The translations under genes and the position numbers were made by a program. Positions 27,801-37,200 of a stretch of DNA of 64,000 nucleotides are shown piece by piece. The first letter of the stretch is position 1, and each line of letters opens with the position of its first letter. Under the pieces are notes generated by a model that was not told the DNA's origin, ran no database searches, and saw only the letters and a list, made by a program, of their open reading frames with translations. Origin of the DNA: Takifugu bimaculatus (lineage: Eukaryota > Chordata > Actinopteri > Tetraodontiformes > Tetraodontidae). The stretch lies in assembly GCA_004026145.2 (NCBI GenBank), contig CP034995.1, forward strand, positions 8,257,887-8,321,886, given 5' to 3'.

Positions 27801-27816
27801 ATTGGAAATGCTTCAT
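6665..27816 (-). CDS. hhip: Hedgehog-interacting protein, complete 13-exon gene
   Basis: HHIP is a cell-surface/secreted decoy that binds Hedgehog ligands and dampens the pathway. The joined minus-strand coding exons are 27547–27816, 24784–24976, 20874–21018, 20537–20738, 15947–16098, 14810–14983, 14577–14720, 14366–14484, 13699–13822, 13137–13282, 12044–12125, 7009–7157 and 6665–6861. They total 2,097 nt (698 aa; human HHIP is 700 aa, also 13 exons). Seen in order: signal peptide (about 1–20), basic RRRR/RLKKRER segment and cysteine-rich folate-receptor/frizzled-like domain (about 35–203), six-bladed propeller (about 208–585), two EGF modules (about 600–665) and a hydrophobic C-terminus ending TSYLLDLTSYIV. 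The Hedgehog-binding L2 loop (LDDMEEMDGLSDFTG, 369–383) is intact; D376 aligns with human D383, reported to contact the ligand metal site. The start has A at -3. The EGF modules and C-terminal tail argue against HHIPL1/2. About five residues are inserted in exon 10 relative to human (recalled sequence). Confidence 0.97.
6951..6998. repeat. Six tandem 8-bp units (ACAGGTGA) beside the exon 12 donor of hhip
   Basis: Six perfect copies, 48 bp, in the 147-bp intron 12, ending 10 nt from the exon. On the gene strand each unit contains TTCACCTG, the E-box CACCTG bound by ZEB/SNAIL-type factors. On the other strand CAG|GTGA looks like a consensus splice donor. Confidence 0.9.
7009..7157 (-). CDS. hhip: hhip coding exon 12, first EGF module
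   Basis: RPYAPKECQRQVEPPELLMT, then ACSRHCKNGHCTPTGKCCCS, PGWEGPFCRI: an EGF-like module with six cysteines. CAG acceptor, GTGGGT donor, leaves in phase 1. An 8-bp tandem repeat begins 10 nt beyond this exon in the intron. Confidence 0.97.
8132..8159. repeat. (GT)n microsatellite, hhip intron 11
   Basis: Fourteen GT units. A (CA)n run lies about 170 bp away (8331–8350), so the two are complementary and could pair in the pre-mRNA. Confidence 0.95.
8331..8350. repeat. (CA)n microsatellite, hhip intron 11
   Basis: Ten CA units, complementary to the (GT)n at 8132–8159. Confidence 0.93.
10784..10805. repeat. (CA)n microsatellite, hhip intron 11
   Basis: About eleven CA units in the large intron between exons 11 and 12. 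Confidence 0.93.
12044..12125 (-). CDS. hhip: hhip coding exon 11, last propeller strand
   Basis: GEVYILASSKSMVQSNSGKL, YKLVDPK. Closes the propeller; nearly identical to human. CAG acceptor, GTACGG donor, leaves in phase 2. Confidence 0.96.
13137..13282 (-). CDS. hhip: hhip coding exon 10
   Basis: NLRTLQKSTLSTSASGEQWQ, EKSLCLGSAGACGSMLVGHI, LGFGEDEL. The Ser/Thr-rich stretch before QWQE is about five residues longer than in human HHIP, so this surface loop varies. CAG acceptor, GTGAGT donor, leaves in phase 1. Confidence 0.96.
13699..13822 (-). CDS. hhip: hhip coding exon 9
   Basis: ENEPSVYDLQSSGGVPPVGG, FIYRGCQSRRLYGSYVFGDK, N. The GGF(I/V)YRGCQS and LYGSYVFGD motifs are the propeller signature shared by HHIP and its paralogues. 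CAG acceptor, GTGAGT donor, phase 2. Confidence 0.96.
14366..14484 (-). CDS. hhip: hhip coding exon 8
   Basis: RCAVDRVWAENGSFLILCTD, ASGKNSTAGRILEIAKGRDY. Propeller strand; NGS and NST are sequons. TAG acceptor, GTGAGT donor, leaves in phase 1. The middle differs from human (VWAENGSFL against recalled HPTDININLT). Confidence 0.95.
14577..14720 (-). CDS. hhip: hhip coding exon 7
   Basis: Completes the L2 loop (SDFTGSVLRVDVDTD) and continues CCTSPYSIPRNNPYF, NSTNQPPEIFAHGLHDPG. NST is an N-glycosylation sequon. CAG acceptor, GTGAGT donor, phase 2 at both ends. Confidence 0.97.
14810..14983 (-). CDS. hhip: hhip coding exon 6, first part of Hedgehog-binding loop
   Basis: KNPNQVDTRTVRV, ELHRKHLGGQLLF, HIILGDGMITLDD, MEEMDGL. 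The last ten residues are the first part of the L2 loop that enters the Hedgehog groove in the known complex. CAG acceptor, GTGAGT donor, leaves in phase 2. Confidence 0.97.
15947..16098 (-). CDS. hhip: hhip coding exon 5
   Basis: Starts GGDERGLLSLAFHPNY after a CAG acceptor, continues YVSYTTNQERWAIGPHDHIL and VVEYTVS, and ends in phase 2 at a GTAATG donor. Very close to human HHIP over the whole exon. Confidence 0.97.
16099..20536 (-). other. hhip intron 4 (4.4 kb)
   Basis: Contains the GLI-type motif at 19990, (GGT)n/(GGTGCT)n patches at 18905–18930 and 19055–19090, and a CTCF-like site CCCGTAGGGGGCAG at 19430–19443 (one mismatch). No coding exon found. Confidence 0.7.
19990..19998 (+). 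promoter_or_regulatory. GLI-type motif TGGGTGGTC in hhip intron 4
   Basis: Exact reverse complement of the GLI consensus GACCACCCA, inside the 4.4-kb intron between hhip exons 4 and 5. HHIP is a known direct output of Hedgehog/GLI signalling in vertebrates. Motif match only; function is inference. Confidence 0.4.
20537..20738 (-). CDS. hhip: hhip coding exon 4, start of propeller
   Basis: Encodes the beginning of the six-bladed propeller: KQKHNCYCAQEVLSGLRQP, GDGSQRLFVLEREG, then KEPFLDIHKLVQNGLK. CAG acceptor and GTAGGG donor; ends in phase 0. The first residues join in frame to SR from exon 3. Confidence 0.97.
20874..21018 (-). CDS. hhip: hhip coding exon 3
   Basis: Continues the cysteine-rich domain: ELFQADVDEFCQYYGRRD, LCFPDFQRKQ, then EDISR. 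Acceptor TAG; donor GTTTGT, which departs from the usual GTRAGT; enters in phase 1 and leaves in phase 2. The linker after SNYL is four residues shorter than in human HHIP. Confidence 0.95.
23012..23032. repeat. (TG)n microsatellite, hhip intron 2
   Basis: About ten TG units followed by a purine-rich GAGAGAAAGAGG stretch. Confidence 0.93.
23621..23712. repeat. 15-bp perfect inverted repeat, 62-bp loop, hhip intron 2
   Basis: AGCGTTTGATCTTGT at 23621–23635 is the exact reverse complement of 23698–23712. The 92-bp unit has no clear flanking duplication. It could be a small hairpin or a remnant of a short inverted-repeat element; not identified. Confidence 0.6.
24784..24976 (-). CDS. hhip: hhip coding exon 2
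   Basis: Codons 91–154 plus the first base of 155. A CAG acceptor precedes IFSTNNTECG, and the exon ends at YTCRGHIP before a GTAATT donor (phase 1). It carries cysteines of the N-terminal cysteine-rich domain (TECG, IKCARC, RLCQEFC, YTC) and NNT, an N-glycosylation sequon. Confidence 0.97.
24977..27546 (-). other. hhip intron 1 (2.6 kb)
   Basis: No repeat or exon recognised. Its exon 1 side (27400–27546) is fairly GC-rich. Confidence 0.7.
27547..27816 (-). CDS. hhip: hhip coding exon 1 (start, signal peptide)
   Basis: Encodes residues 1–90. It starts at the ATG at 27816–27814 with a hydrophobic leader (MKHFQFVLVLAIAFNVWEC), then KFGERGE, a basic run RRRRC and YPRVSCC, all matching the N-terminus of HHIP. 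It ends after a complete codon (phase 0) at a GTAGGT donor. Human exon 1 is three residues longer. The 5' UTR extends to higher coordinates and its end cannot be set. Confidence 0.93.
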
Positions 27817-28293
27817 AGTTTGTTTTTAAAAAAAAAAAACGCAGAGTAAATAACAATAATTAAAAAAAGGAAAACAACATTAATAATCAGCCAAACACCA
27901 GAGATATGGCACCCTTTCCAAAAGAGTGTTTGGACATATAATTGATGTCTAGAGTTGGGTTTGGGGGGGGCAAAATCTCCCTGTAAACAGCAGAAGCCAA
28001 TAGTAAGGCTATAAATTATTAATATGCTGTTTGACAGAGCAGGTGTCCCACATTTGATGTCCTGCTGTAAAATGTGCTTTAAAATAAATGACTGTTGCTT
28101 CTGCTCACAAATCCCGGAATGCAAAAATAAAGTAACCACAAAACTGTCATAATGTATCCAGACGAACACGCAAAAAAGCGAGAAAAGCTGCGGCAAAGTC
28201 AGCTAAAAAAACAGCTGTTACGTTCCTTTAGGTGTAATTCCTTTTATCCTTTCACGCACAGCAGTGCGGATTGTGCACGCACCGGGTCAAAGC

Positions 28294-28331
28294 AGCAAAA
28301 AAAGGAAAAAAAAAAGAAAAAAAAAGAAAAG
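28294..28331. repeat. A-rich purine tract upstream of hhip
   Basis: AAAAAAGGAAAAAAAAAAGAAAA-type run 60 bp from the CpG block. Such A-tracts are often found beside promoters. Confidence 0.8.
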
Positions 28332-28388
28332 TACATGCATGTCACTAAAGTCCTCGGACCGCTCACATGTTTTCTCGTGCTCTTTCCT

Positions 28389-28535
28389 CCTTCTTTTTAA
28401 CCAACGCGCGAGAAGAGGAGCGAGCGCGGTGACGTAGGCACCTGACGAGTGCGCGCGCGAGCACGCACGACCGCGGCCACGTCGAGGTGAAGCGTCACCT
28501 GGTAGAGGCGGCCGTGGGGTGGGGGGAGGCGGACG
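28389..28535. promoter_or_regulatory. CpG-rich block, probable hhip promoter
   Basis: Dense CG dinucleotides (runs such as GCGCGCGCGAGC, CCGCGGCCACGTCG) in DNA that is otherwise CpG-poor, 570–720 bp upstream of the hhip ATG. It includes TGACGT (CRE-like, 28430–28435) and the palindrome AGGTGA-AGCG-TCACCT (28485–28500). Position and composition suggest the hhip promoter; no start site is visible. Confidence 0.5.
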
Positions 28536-28561
28536 GGACCGGAGGGCTCACAGGAGCGGGA

Positions 28562-28580
28562 AAGTCAAGACTCTTGACTT
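28562..28580. repeat. Perfect 9-bp inverted repeat, 1-bp spacer, upstream of hhip
   Basis: AAGTCAAGA-C-TCTTGACTT, a perfect dyad next to the CpG block, about 750 bp upstream of the hhip start codon. The outer AAGTCA/TGACTT halves resemble nuclear-receptor half sites, but no factor can be assigned. Confidence 0.5.
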
Positions 28581-31159
28581 CTCGGGTCATGTTTTGGATT
28601 CGATTTATGATTTAAAACAAATACGGTCACGCTTTTACACTTTCAAATGGTTGCCAATCAGCCAAATTGAGCTTTGATGCACTAAGTACCCTCGTGTAGA
28701 TTTTCATTTCATCCACACTTTCGCGTGTATAAATGCGTTTTGTTCCGATTATTTCTGCACTTCCAGCGTGAATGATGGCGCACCGCAACAGATGCTAACA
28801 TTATGAATATGACTAATGTTATGATGCATCACACGCCGCGTCACGGCTGTTTGACTTTGTTAATAAATACGGTCTAAAAGGTTTATTCTGGTTGCCGCGG
28901 AGTGAAAAATGTCATGTGTCAGGCAGTGGAAAAAACGACTGCAATGGGAATCAATCACCCGGACCTGATGCCCAGGAATTCGCTGCCCTGCGGCGGCGCA
29001 TATAGCATCCTAATTTGGCTCCTGGTAATGCTCAGACTAAATGTGGGACAAATCCACTTTCATTCCTCTCTCTACAAAAGACGGCATGATAGCGATCCCA
29101 GTGGGAATAGCGGCTGCAATTACAGCACAGATGACAGCCCTTTGGTGGTGGTGGGGGGGGTTACAAAGGGAATGTGAAATCAGTTACATTAGCGGCACCT
29201 GTTCTTACTTGGGGGTCTCCCGCACTCCCCGGCTTATCTGGTATCTGGAGGAATCCAGGAGGGGTTGGTTTGATTGTGGGCAATTATGGAAATGACTGTG
29301 TGCTATGAAGCCGCGGTGGCCCATGCCAGATCCAGACCCCTTACCGCCCCCTGCATTCTTTACGTTACCCAACATTTCGGGCCCAAGTATAGCCGAGGAC
29401 CTACCGAGGATGCCAGCGGAGAGGGGAGAGGAAGCTGCCACCGCTGGCACCAGTGCTGCTTTGTGGAGACGTGCGTTGCTGAATGGCGTGAAAACATGTG
29501 GGATGCAGCTGTGGAGCAGAGAAGAGCACATCTGCCCAGAGAGATAGGCCATAACAGGAGATTCAGTAGTGAAGCAGAGGATCTTTATACAGTCAGTGGT
29601 CCCGTCGTATACACACACCAGACGTCATAACAGAGAAATAAACACGCAGACATTTAAAATATCTTTATTTATTGTTGCGTTCCACGACAGCTGGGAAGAC
29701 GCGGCGCAGTCGGGCTAATTAGGATCATGCGTAACGCTCACTGCTGATGTAAATGGAGTGTCAACGTGACAATTCTACTGAAAGATAAGCACCTGTTTTC
29801 TCTTTATCTTTCTGCGGGCGAGTTCGGGAATTCTCATCCCCTTCGCCTTCTCCTCGGCCTCTCGGAGGCTGATATCCCAGAGGATGCCGCTCGGGTTTGC
29901 ATGTGACCACATAAGGAGCAACACTGGGAAGGAGCTCTCCTCCGTTTCCCAGGCCGAGGAGATGAACGTTTCCCCCCGCCGACTGTTCTCTTTCGCCGTT
30001 TGCTCCGCAATCAGGAGAGTAAACACCGGCCCTGACGACAGAGCTCCGTCTGAGCCCTCTCAGTTTTTCCATTCCAGCCTGGTGAAAACACTGTCTCACA
30101 CCTCATAGTTCATGGGCCCACCTAAAGCTGCCTCCGACTGCTGCTAAAGGCGGCTAACATCCTAATTAGCGCAGCTGCTATAAAACATGTATTTACTTCT
30201 TTGACCTCAGCTGTTTGGGGACGTCAAAAGCTTGTTAACACACTACACACGTACCTCATACGTGCTTTTTGATCGGGTGTGTATGATTTGGCAGCATCTT
30301 GTGGTGAAAAGACGAAGTGCAAGCGTCAGCTGCGGCTTTTCCACCCTCTTGAAATCCATCGGTGGATGAAGAAAATCGATTTTTCCAGAGCTGCATTCAG
30401 GAGTATTTTCTGTCCAGAGGGTTATTCTTGTAGATATACATCCCAAAAATGTGCATTAATGTTCACTCCAAAATAAATAAACACAAAGCATGAGTTATTT
30501 AAGGTGATTTTTTACATTATTCCGTGTCATATTGAATTGAATACTGTTCATTTCTTAAACAAATGCTTTAAAGTCTTGCTGTTGTGAACTTCTGCCACAC
30601 TTAAAAAGATGTTTGACCCACTGGAGAATCATTTTTGCCCCATCGCGTGCAGGATGCATCTTTGAATCAAAACATTTCCCTCATGTTTCAAAAATTGAAG
30701 CTAATTGTGACCCAAAACAAGTATTGCAGCCTCACAGAGGTCTTGAGGAGAGTAAATCACACAGAAAATGGTTCTGAAGTTATTAAGTGTGCAGCGTTCC
30801 TACCACCCCTTCCTGGTGCTGACAAGCCAATTTCTCCAAAGTCCATACCTAACATGAAATCACAAACACCACCCCGGCGCTAACAGCCATTCAACCACAC
30901 ATGTACTTTTCTTTCACGGCTTCCATCACTCACCTTGCAACACACAGCAGCATTGTGTTACTCCAACACCTTTTTTTAACGGCCCCGCTTTGGCACTCGC
31001 GTGGCCTAAAGCATACATAACTCGGAAAGTGTTCACAATGTCATTAATAGGCCTGACAACAGCTTAATGAGACGCCGCCATCTGTTTATGAAAGCTTCAG
31101 GGAACAGCGAGCGAGCGAGAGAGAGAGAGTCAAAAATCAGTTCCAGTAGCATTTTCCAG

Positions 31160-31160
<1 letters not shown>
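28581..31160. other. Gene-free DNA upstream of hhip
   Basis: No coding exon supported. 29270–30110 has several overlapping chance frames and moderate GC but no consistent codon or homology signal. Confidence 0.5.

Positions 31161-31161
<1 letters not shown>

Positions 31162-31219
<58 letters not shown>
31162..31219. repeat. (TG)29 microsatellite
   Basis: 58 bp of uninterrupted TG, 3.3 kb upstream of the hhip start codon. A short (GA)n run precedes it at about 31110–31128. Confidence 0.98.
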
Positions 31220-31221
<2 letters not shown>

Positions 31222-34200
31222 GAGTCCCACTTGAGCTTTTCTAAACACATGAGGACATTTTAAGTGTTGTGACTTATGCAGCGTCATTTTCTGTGAGTCA
31301 GTGACGGAGCTTTGGCCATCTCCCCGGCATCAACAGCCCCTAAATCAATGACTCCAACCACTGGACCACACTACTTCGCCTTTAGCCTCCCCACCCATTC
31401 TTCTTCTGTACCACCCTGAAGTGTCCTTAGGCCTTGTTTGGCTTAAGTATACACATGGCATGAGTAAGTGAAGCCACCCAGGGCTCGCTGGCGTGGTGGC
31501 ACAAGACACATTCCACCTTGCGCAGCCCGAATGATAAAGCGTCCAGCCGCTGTTTACGCAATCCTCTCGTTCTCGATGCACGCCAGAGCAGGAAATCCAT
31601 CCGTGCGTTTCCAGATGCACGGGCAAAATTCGCTCCTTGGATTGGAACTCTGGAAACCTCAGAGGGGGTTCGACTCTCTCGCTGCACTTTGATCGGGTCT
31701 ATTCCAATCCACAATCTGGAGTGACGTGACCACAGTTAGCTCCTGTTAGTACTTGCTAATGGCCTCTACAGTGTGCCTGGAAAGGGTCTATTTTCATTTC
31801 CTCCCGGTTTCAATTTCTCTCATCCTCTCTGAAGTCTTTAATACTAAAAAAAGAAGCACGGATCCCTGAAGGCAAGTGAGAGGTTAAAGTGCAGATTGAT
31901 GGCTCTTTCTGGCCAATTGCTTGTAAATGTTTCCATCAGGAGTTCCCAAAAGCGGAACCATGTCAGGAGCCGTACATATGTGTCCAAATTACAGATTCAT
32001 TACAGCATCAGTGTGCTGCAAACGGAATGTGGTGGCGGCAGATGAGTGGTGGTAAATGCGAAGCGGTGTGGGCCGCAATGATGGTGGTCCCAAACTGCCG
32101 ATGCTCTCTCCCTACTTTCCCTCCCTCCGCTCCCCTCGTTCCCAGCATCCCGCCGTTCCCGTCCCATCTGTTCCTGCTTGGCCTCTCAAGCTCTCCATCA
32201 GGTAGGCCTGATCTATTGGACCCTCTTCTCATTACACGCCAACGAGCAAGGCCGTGTGTGCGCGTGTGTCCGTCGCACACCTGCATGAGCACTTTTTTTT
32301 TTTTGGTCATTAGCCTCAAGCTGAAAAAGAACAGCAAGTTCTTTTAAATAAGAACAGATCAAATCCAATGAAGCAGCATCTTAAAACAATTCTATGTGCT
32401 GCAGGTTGCTTATTTGGGTTTTGTAAATCATTTCTGCTTTTATTAGGATCAAAGCCAACCAGTTGATGCCTGGGATCTCTCCCTGGGCGGCGGACATGGA
32501 AGACATCGCTTCTCACTCCAAACTGGGACATTTTGTCCAAAGACAGGCAGTTTTGCTTTGCGGCTGTACTGTATATTGGGCTTCTATCCATCAAAAAAGT
32601 GAGTGCTTGTGTGTTAGCGGACACACTAGCCGGATTAATCAATCCTGCCGTTATTTAGGTTTATCTGGCGGAAACATTTTGTCTGTCACGTTCATTATCC
32701 GGAAAAATAGCTGTCACGGTGGTCCACAGCATGATTCCGGAGGGATGATTGGCTTGATAGCCCAGGGCTGTATGTTCTTCCCAAAGTAGACATTATATGT
32801 TTCTGTCAGGACCTGCGGTCATCGCGACTCCCGCTTGATTCAGTTTTTGTGTATTCAGATCATTTTACAACACAGAAAAGGGAAGTAAATATGTATATGT
32901 ACATATATCTGTGTGTGGTACAATGTAATGGAGTAAAAGCCTCCCCTTTGTCCGAGATCTGGTTACAGAGTATTAATCATTTTCATCATGTGCCAACCCC
33001 TCCTGTCAGCAAGCTTTTGTACTCATTCCTTTCGCAGTCCATACGGCATCATCTGCTAGAAAACGGTGCCCAATTATTACAGTATTTCATGTTGCAACCG
33101 CAATCCAGTCTCCTGTATGTTTTCAAGCCATGCGTTCATGCACGCACCTTCGCTGCAACCCGCCGCAATTTCCCTGCTGCCCCTGTTAGCCTGACTTGCT
33201 CCAAACTCAGTGTGAAATCGGCACATTTCAATATTCCAGATGCGTTTCCATCCCAACCCCCGGTATTACTATTTATGTATCAGCTAACACTATAATAGCT
33301 ACAAAGTCTGAGATCTGGTCATGCGCAACTGAATGTTACTCAGATGTGTGTTGCCTGCTCATGGTTTTAATTAGCAGTGTTGTGTTGGAAGGTGGTCTCC
33401 ATGTTGGCTCCAGCGACGGTAGAGTTGAGTCAGTTGCTAATTTTGTAGTTCTTTATTTAGACTTTGCACATGAAAACAGGTTACTGGCAAAACGATTTAA
33501 TGAAAATATGTTCATCAATCAAGACGCACCGAAACTGATAGAAAATCAGCTGTTTTAAGTAGATTCTGAGCGATCTTGTCACTATTTTTAGGCCCTTCTA
33601 GCTGCGTCGGTCTCAGTCCTGCACGTCGCTTCATACATGCGCCTAAACCTAACCGCTTAAACCAGGCAAACAGTCGCAACCCTATTGCCATTTAAGCACT
33701 CAAAGATGTAAACACTGCCTCATTATCTTCTTACTCTCCTCATTTAAAGTAGACAACAAATTAGCGAAAGTCAGTGACCATAAACACAAGCCCCGTGTTT
33801 GTACTTTCCTCTGGGAAAGATGATTTTTTTGTAAATAAGAAACAAAGGATAAATCAGGATCGTGTAAAATCCAAGTTTATCTTTGGCTAATTGCAAAGAT
33901 ACAGAACATAACTTTGGGATGCAGTCCCCACTGTGTTACATTCCAGATGCTGATAGCAGTATTGGACCACCAAGGACTTTAAGTACACTGACATGACGTT
34001 GGATGTACAAAGACTCTGATAAAAATGTTTCCCGCTGCTTATCCATCCTCTCCCTGCTGCACAGGCAGCGTTGAGAGCTTGTTTTTGTGTAACGGGCCTT
34101 CGAGCAGAGATCGGGATTATGAGTATGACCTCAAAGGTGGCCAGATTCTAAATTCAAAACATAAACTGCACCGGTGTTCTGCCATTTGGAAGAACTGACA

Positions 34201-37200
34201 CTATTTAGACATTATGGCTTTAGTGGAAGTTTGCTCCAAAAGTGAGGTCTGTGGACTGTAACAGTCCCTCTTCCTGGAAAGAGGCTGTCCCTTTTTGATG
34301 CACTTTTTTTTGTCATTTAAGCTGCAAACTGTAAGGATTTTCTCTGTTTTCCTATTAGCAATATAACTTAAGAACACATGGGAACTATTCTTTTTCAGCT
34401 CATGCAGCACTTGGAGCGTTCCTATATACTGCTGCCTGCCGCTAGGAGGAGTTAAGATGGTTTGGCTTCAAATTTGAAGAGCTTGCATTATGATTTAAGT
34501 TTGTGGCATTTCTCCCCTTTGGCAGTGGCTGCTATTATACAAACATGCATGCACTCATTATGTAATAAGCTGTCAAACAAGCAGCCAAAGCATTTTTAAA
34601 AAAAAAAGAAATTAGGAATTCTGGGAACCATCCGTTGCTCCATCGACGTGAAAATAATGCATCTGTGCTGGAGACATACATGCATGTAGAGCACTAACAT
34701 TCTTTAAATTATGTAGGATGTGATGGATGGTATGGGTGTTATGATTTCATAGGTCACGACATGGAAGCCATGCTGCATTTTTTGGGAATTTTATTACAGT
34801 GATAAATTAACCTTTAAGCTCTTGTGGAACACCCAGCCCACCATATGAGCTCTGCGTCTTCTGATATCCAAAAGATGCTGGCGAGATTAACCAGCGCGCA
34901 TATTAGAGAAGCGGTCATAAATCACGGCGTTGCAACACCGGGAGAGTGGGAACATTTCTCCCCTGTCAGTCTTTCTTAACCTGTGGCTTGCATGCGGCTT
35001 CAGAAGAAGCAGACTGCCAAGTATTCGTACATACCGCAAATATTTGTAGGTCAAGTGGACAGTGCTGCCACGGTCGGATCGCATCAATCACGTCTTTTTA
35101 TGCAGCGCTTTGGTTGTTCTGCTCAAGAGTTCTGAATTTATTTGGCTATTGTGTGGATAAAATATGGCAGTGGGGGAAAAAGCACTTAATTTGTTATTTA
35201 CCCACAATTGGAATTGATGGAAAGCTCACTCATTCATCTCAGAATTGGTAAAATTATCCATTTTTATCTGGGTTGTCTGCTACACTACTGCTGAAGCGTG
35301 TTCCACCGAAACCTCCGTCTCTGTGCCTGAAAAAAACCAAATGCTTTCTGACAAATAATGTCAGAATGGTAGTCCAGTAACGACAGAATGAAAAACCTCC
35401 TCCAAATTTAGGATATCAAAAATGCATCACAACTGTGGTTTGTGTGGTTCCCCAACCTCCAGTTAGATGTAGCTCAGGGCCACTGCACAGACTCAGGTGT
35501 TACTCAATACTTAGTACACAGGAGCTTCTGGAGCAACACTTGTTGGCTGAGGTGAAATGCATTGTGGGATATCTAGCTGTAGAACAGGTACACATGGAGC
35601 GTACCTGGCAGAACTTGGATACTGGTTCATGGTGTTTGTTTCCTGAAAATTCCTGAGCCATTTCTCTCAGTCTCCCGATGTTGGCCGCCATGATTTATTA
35701 TACTGAGTTTATAACTCGAAATTTATACATTTCCTTTTCTAACTGTAGTCCATACACAAGCCGTGTAATTCCTTTCGGCTAACGGAATATCTCATGTTGT
35801 TGTAAAGCCAAATATTACGTGGACGCATGGAAACACGGAGGATGAAGAGCCATGCACAGATTGTGCCAGTGATAATTGTTTAGCAAGTTGTTTGGACTAA
35901 CTGTGTGTCACAATGTCGAGTCCTGGCTAAATATTTACCAGGTGCTGGGGGGGTGAGAAGGCATACTTGGCTGAGCTCGGCTCGCTGCTGCTTGAGCAAT
36001 GGGATGGAGGGTAAGACGGTGCAGTCATCGTCAACAGCTAATGTCGTTAGCGGGCCGGCGACGCTCACTCCTGACCCTTTTACCATTTAGGGGGCTCTGG
36101 ACTGATACGAGTGTTATTGACCCTGAGGGCCGTGCATGGCATGTTTGGGGCCTGCAGAATATATCCAGGCTTTAACCTATACAACAGAGCCAATTATGGC
36201 CGCGAAAGGCCAAACAATACAATCCATCAGTCAGGTTTCTGGAGTAAACAGGAATGGGCGGCCCATGTCAGGGTGTAAACTCCAAATCCCAGAGAAGCTA
36301 AGGGTCAGTGGAGCTGTTTGATTGTCTAATTGGGGGTTTGGTCCCTGTGTTGGAGTGTGTGGCTCTGAGGAAAAAGTCCAAAAGACAGATTAAAAAAAAA
36401 AAGAGTGAGGGAAACTGCGCATGTGTTTGTGTGTCTGTGTGCATCACTACACAAACACTATAGGTCTGGAGGCACCGAGACACCTAATGAATGTGTGTTT
36501 GTCCTTCAGACCCCACACACCTCTGTTTATTTGAACATGGGATAGTGTTCCTGAGCTGTTTTATTTTCCCTGTGTTTGCCACTTAACACGTGCACTGCTG
36601 GTCTTTGCATCGGAGCGCACCACATACGAAAAGAGGGAAATATCAGCCGGGCCGATGGTAATGACGGACAAACAAACTTATCTTCTTGTTTGTGGACACA
36701 GTGTTCCTCTCCGTTATTGCTCATACTTCATTATGAGGCGGGGTGATAATCCAAACAGCTCCGGTGCAGACGGTGCCAAAGGCAGCGGGCCAACAGAAGA
36801 TTGGCGGTCGGTTTAGTGTCAATGATGTGGTGATGTGGGTCAGGAATAGCAGCAGCAGCGGCGGCGATCATTGCACAGTGGCTAAGAGCCCAACCAGACC
36901 ACCGAGGAGGAGGCCTTCACCTCTTTCCTCAGCCATCAATCACTGGCATGCTCATAAGCAGAGATAGATACCAGACACTCATCCTTCAACCTCAACATCA
37001 AGCCTAATTGATACATCAGCCAGGGATACAATGACACTAGCTGTTATTGAAAATGGTCAGGGTAGATTTTTGTTTCATTTTCTCAGGCCTGTTTAGCATT
37101 ACATACACATGCTGCTGTTCATGTGCTAACTATGATCAATGCACAATGTTTTCAGTTCAAATATCCATCCTGGTGTTCCACAGCTCCATAATCAGACCCT

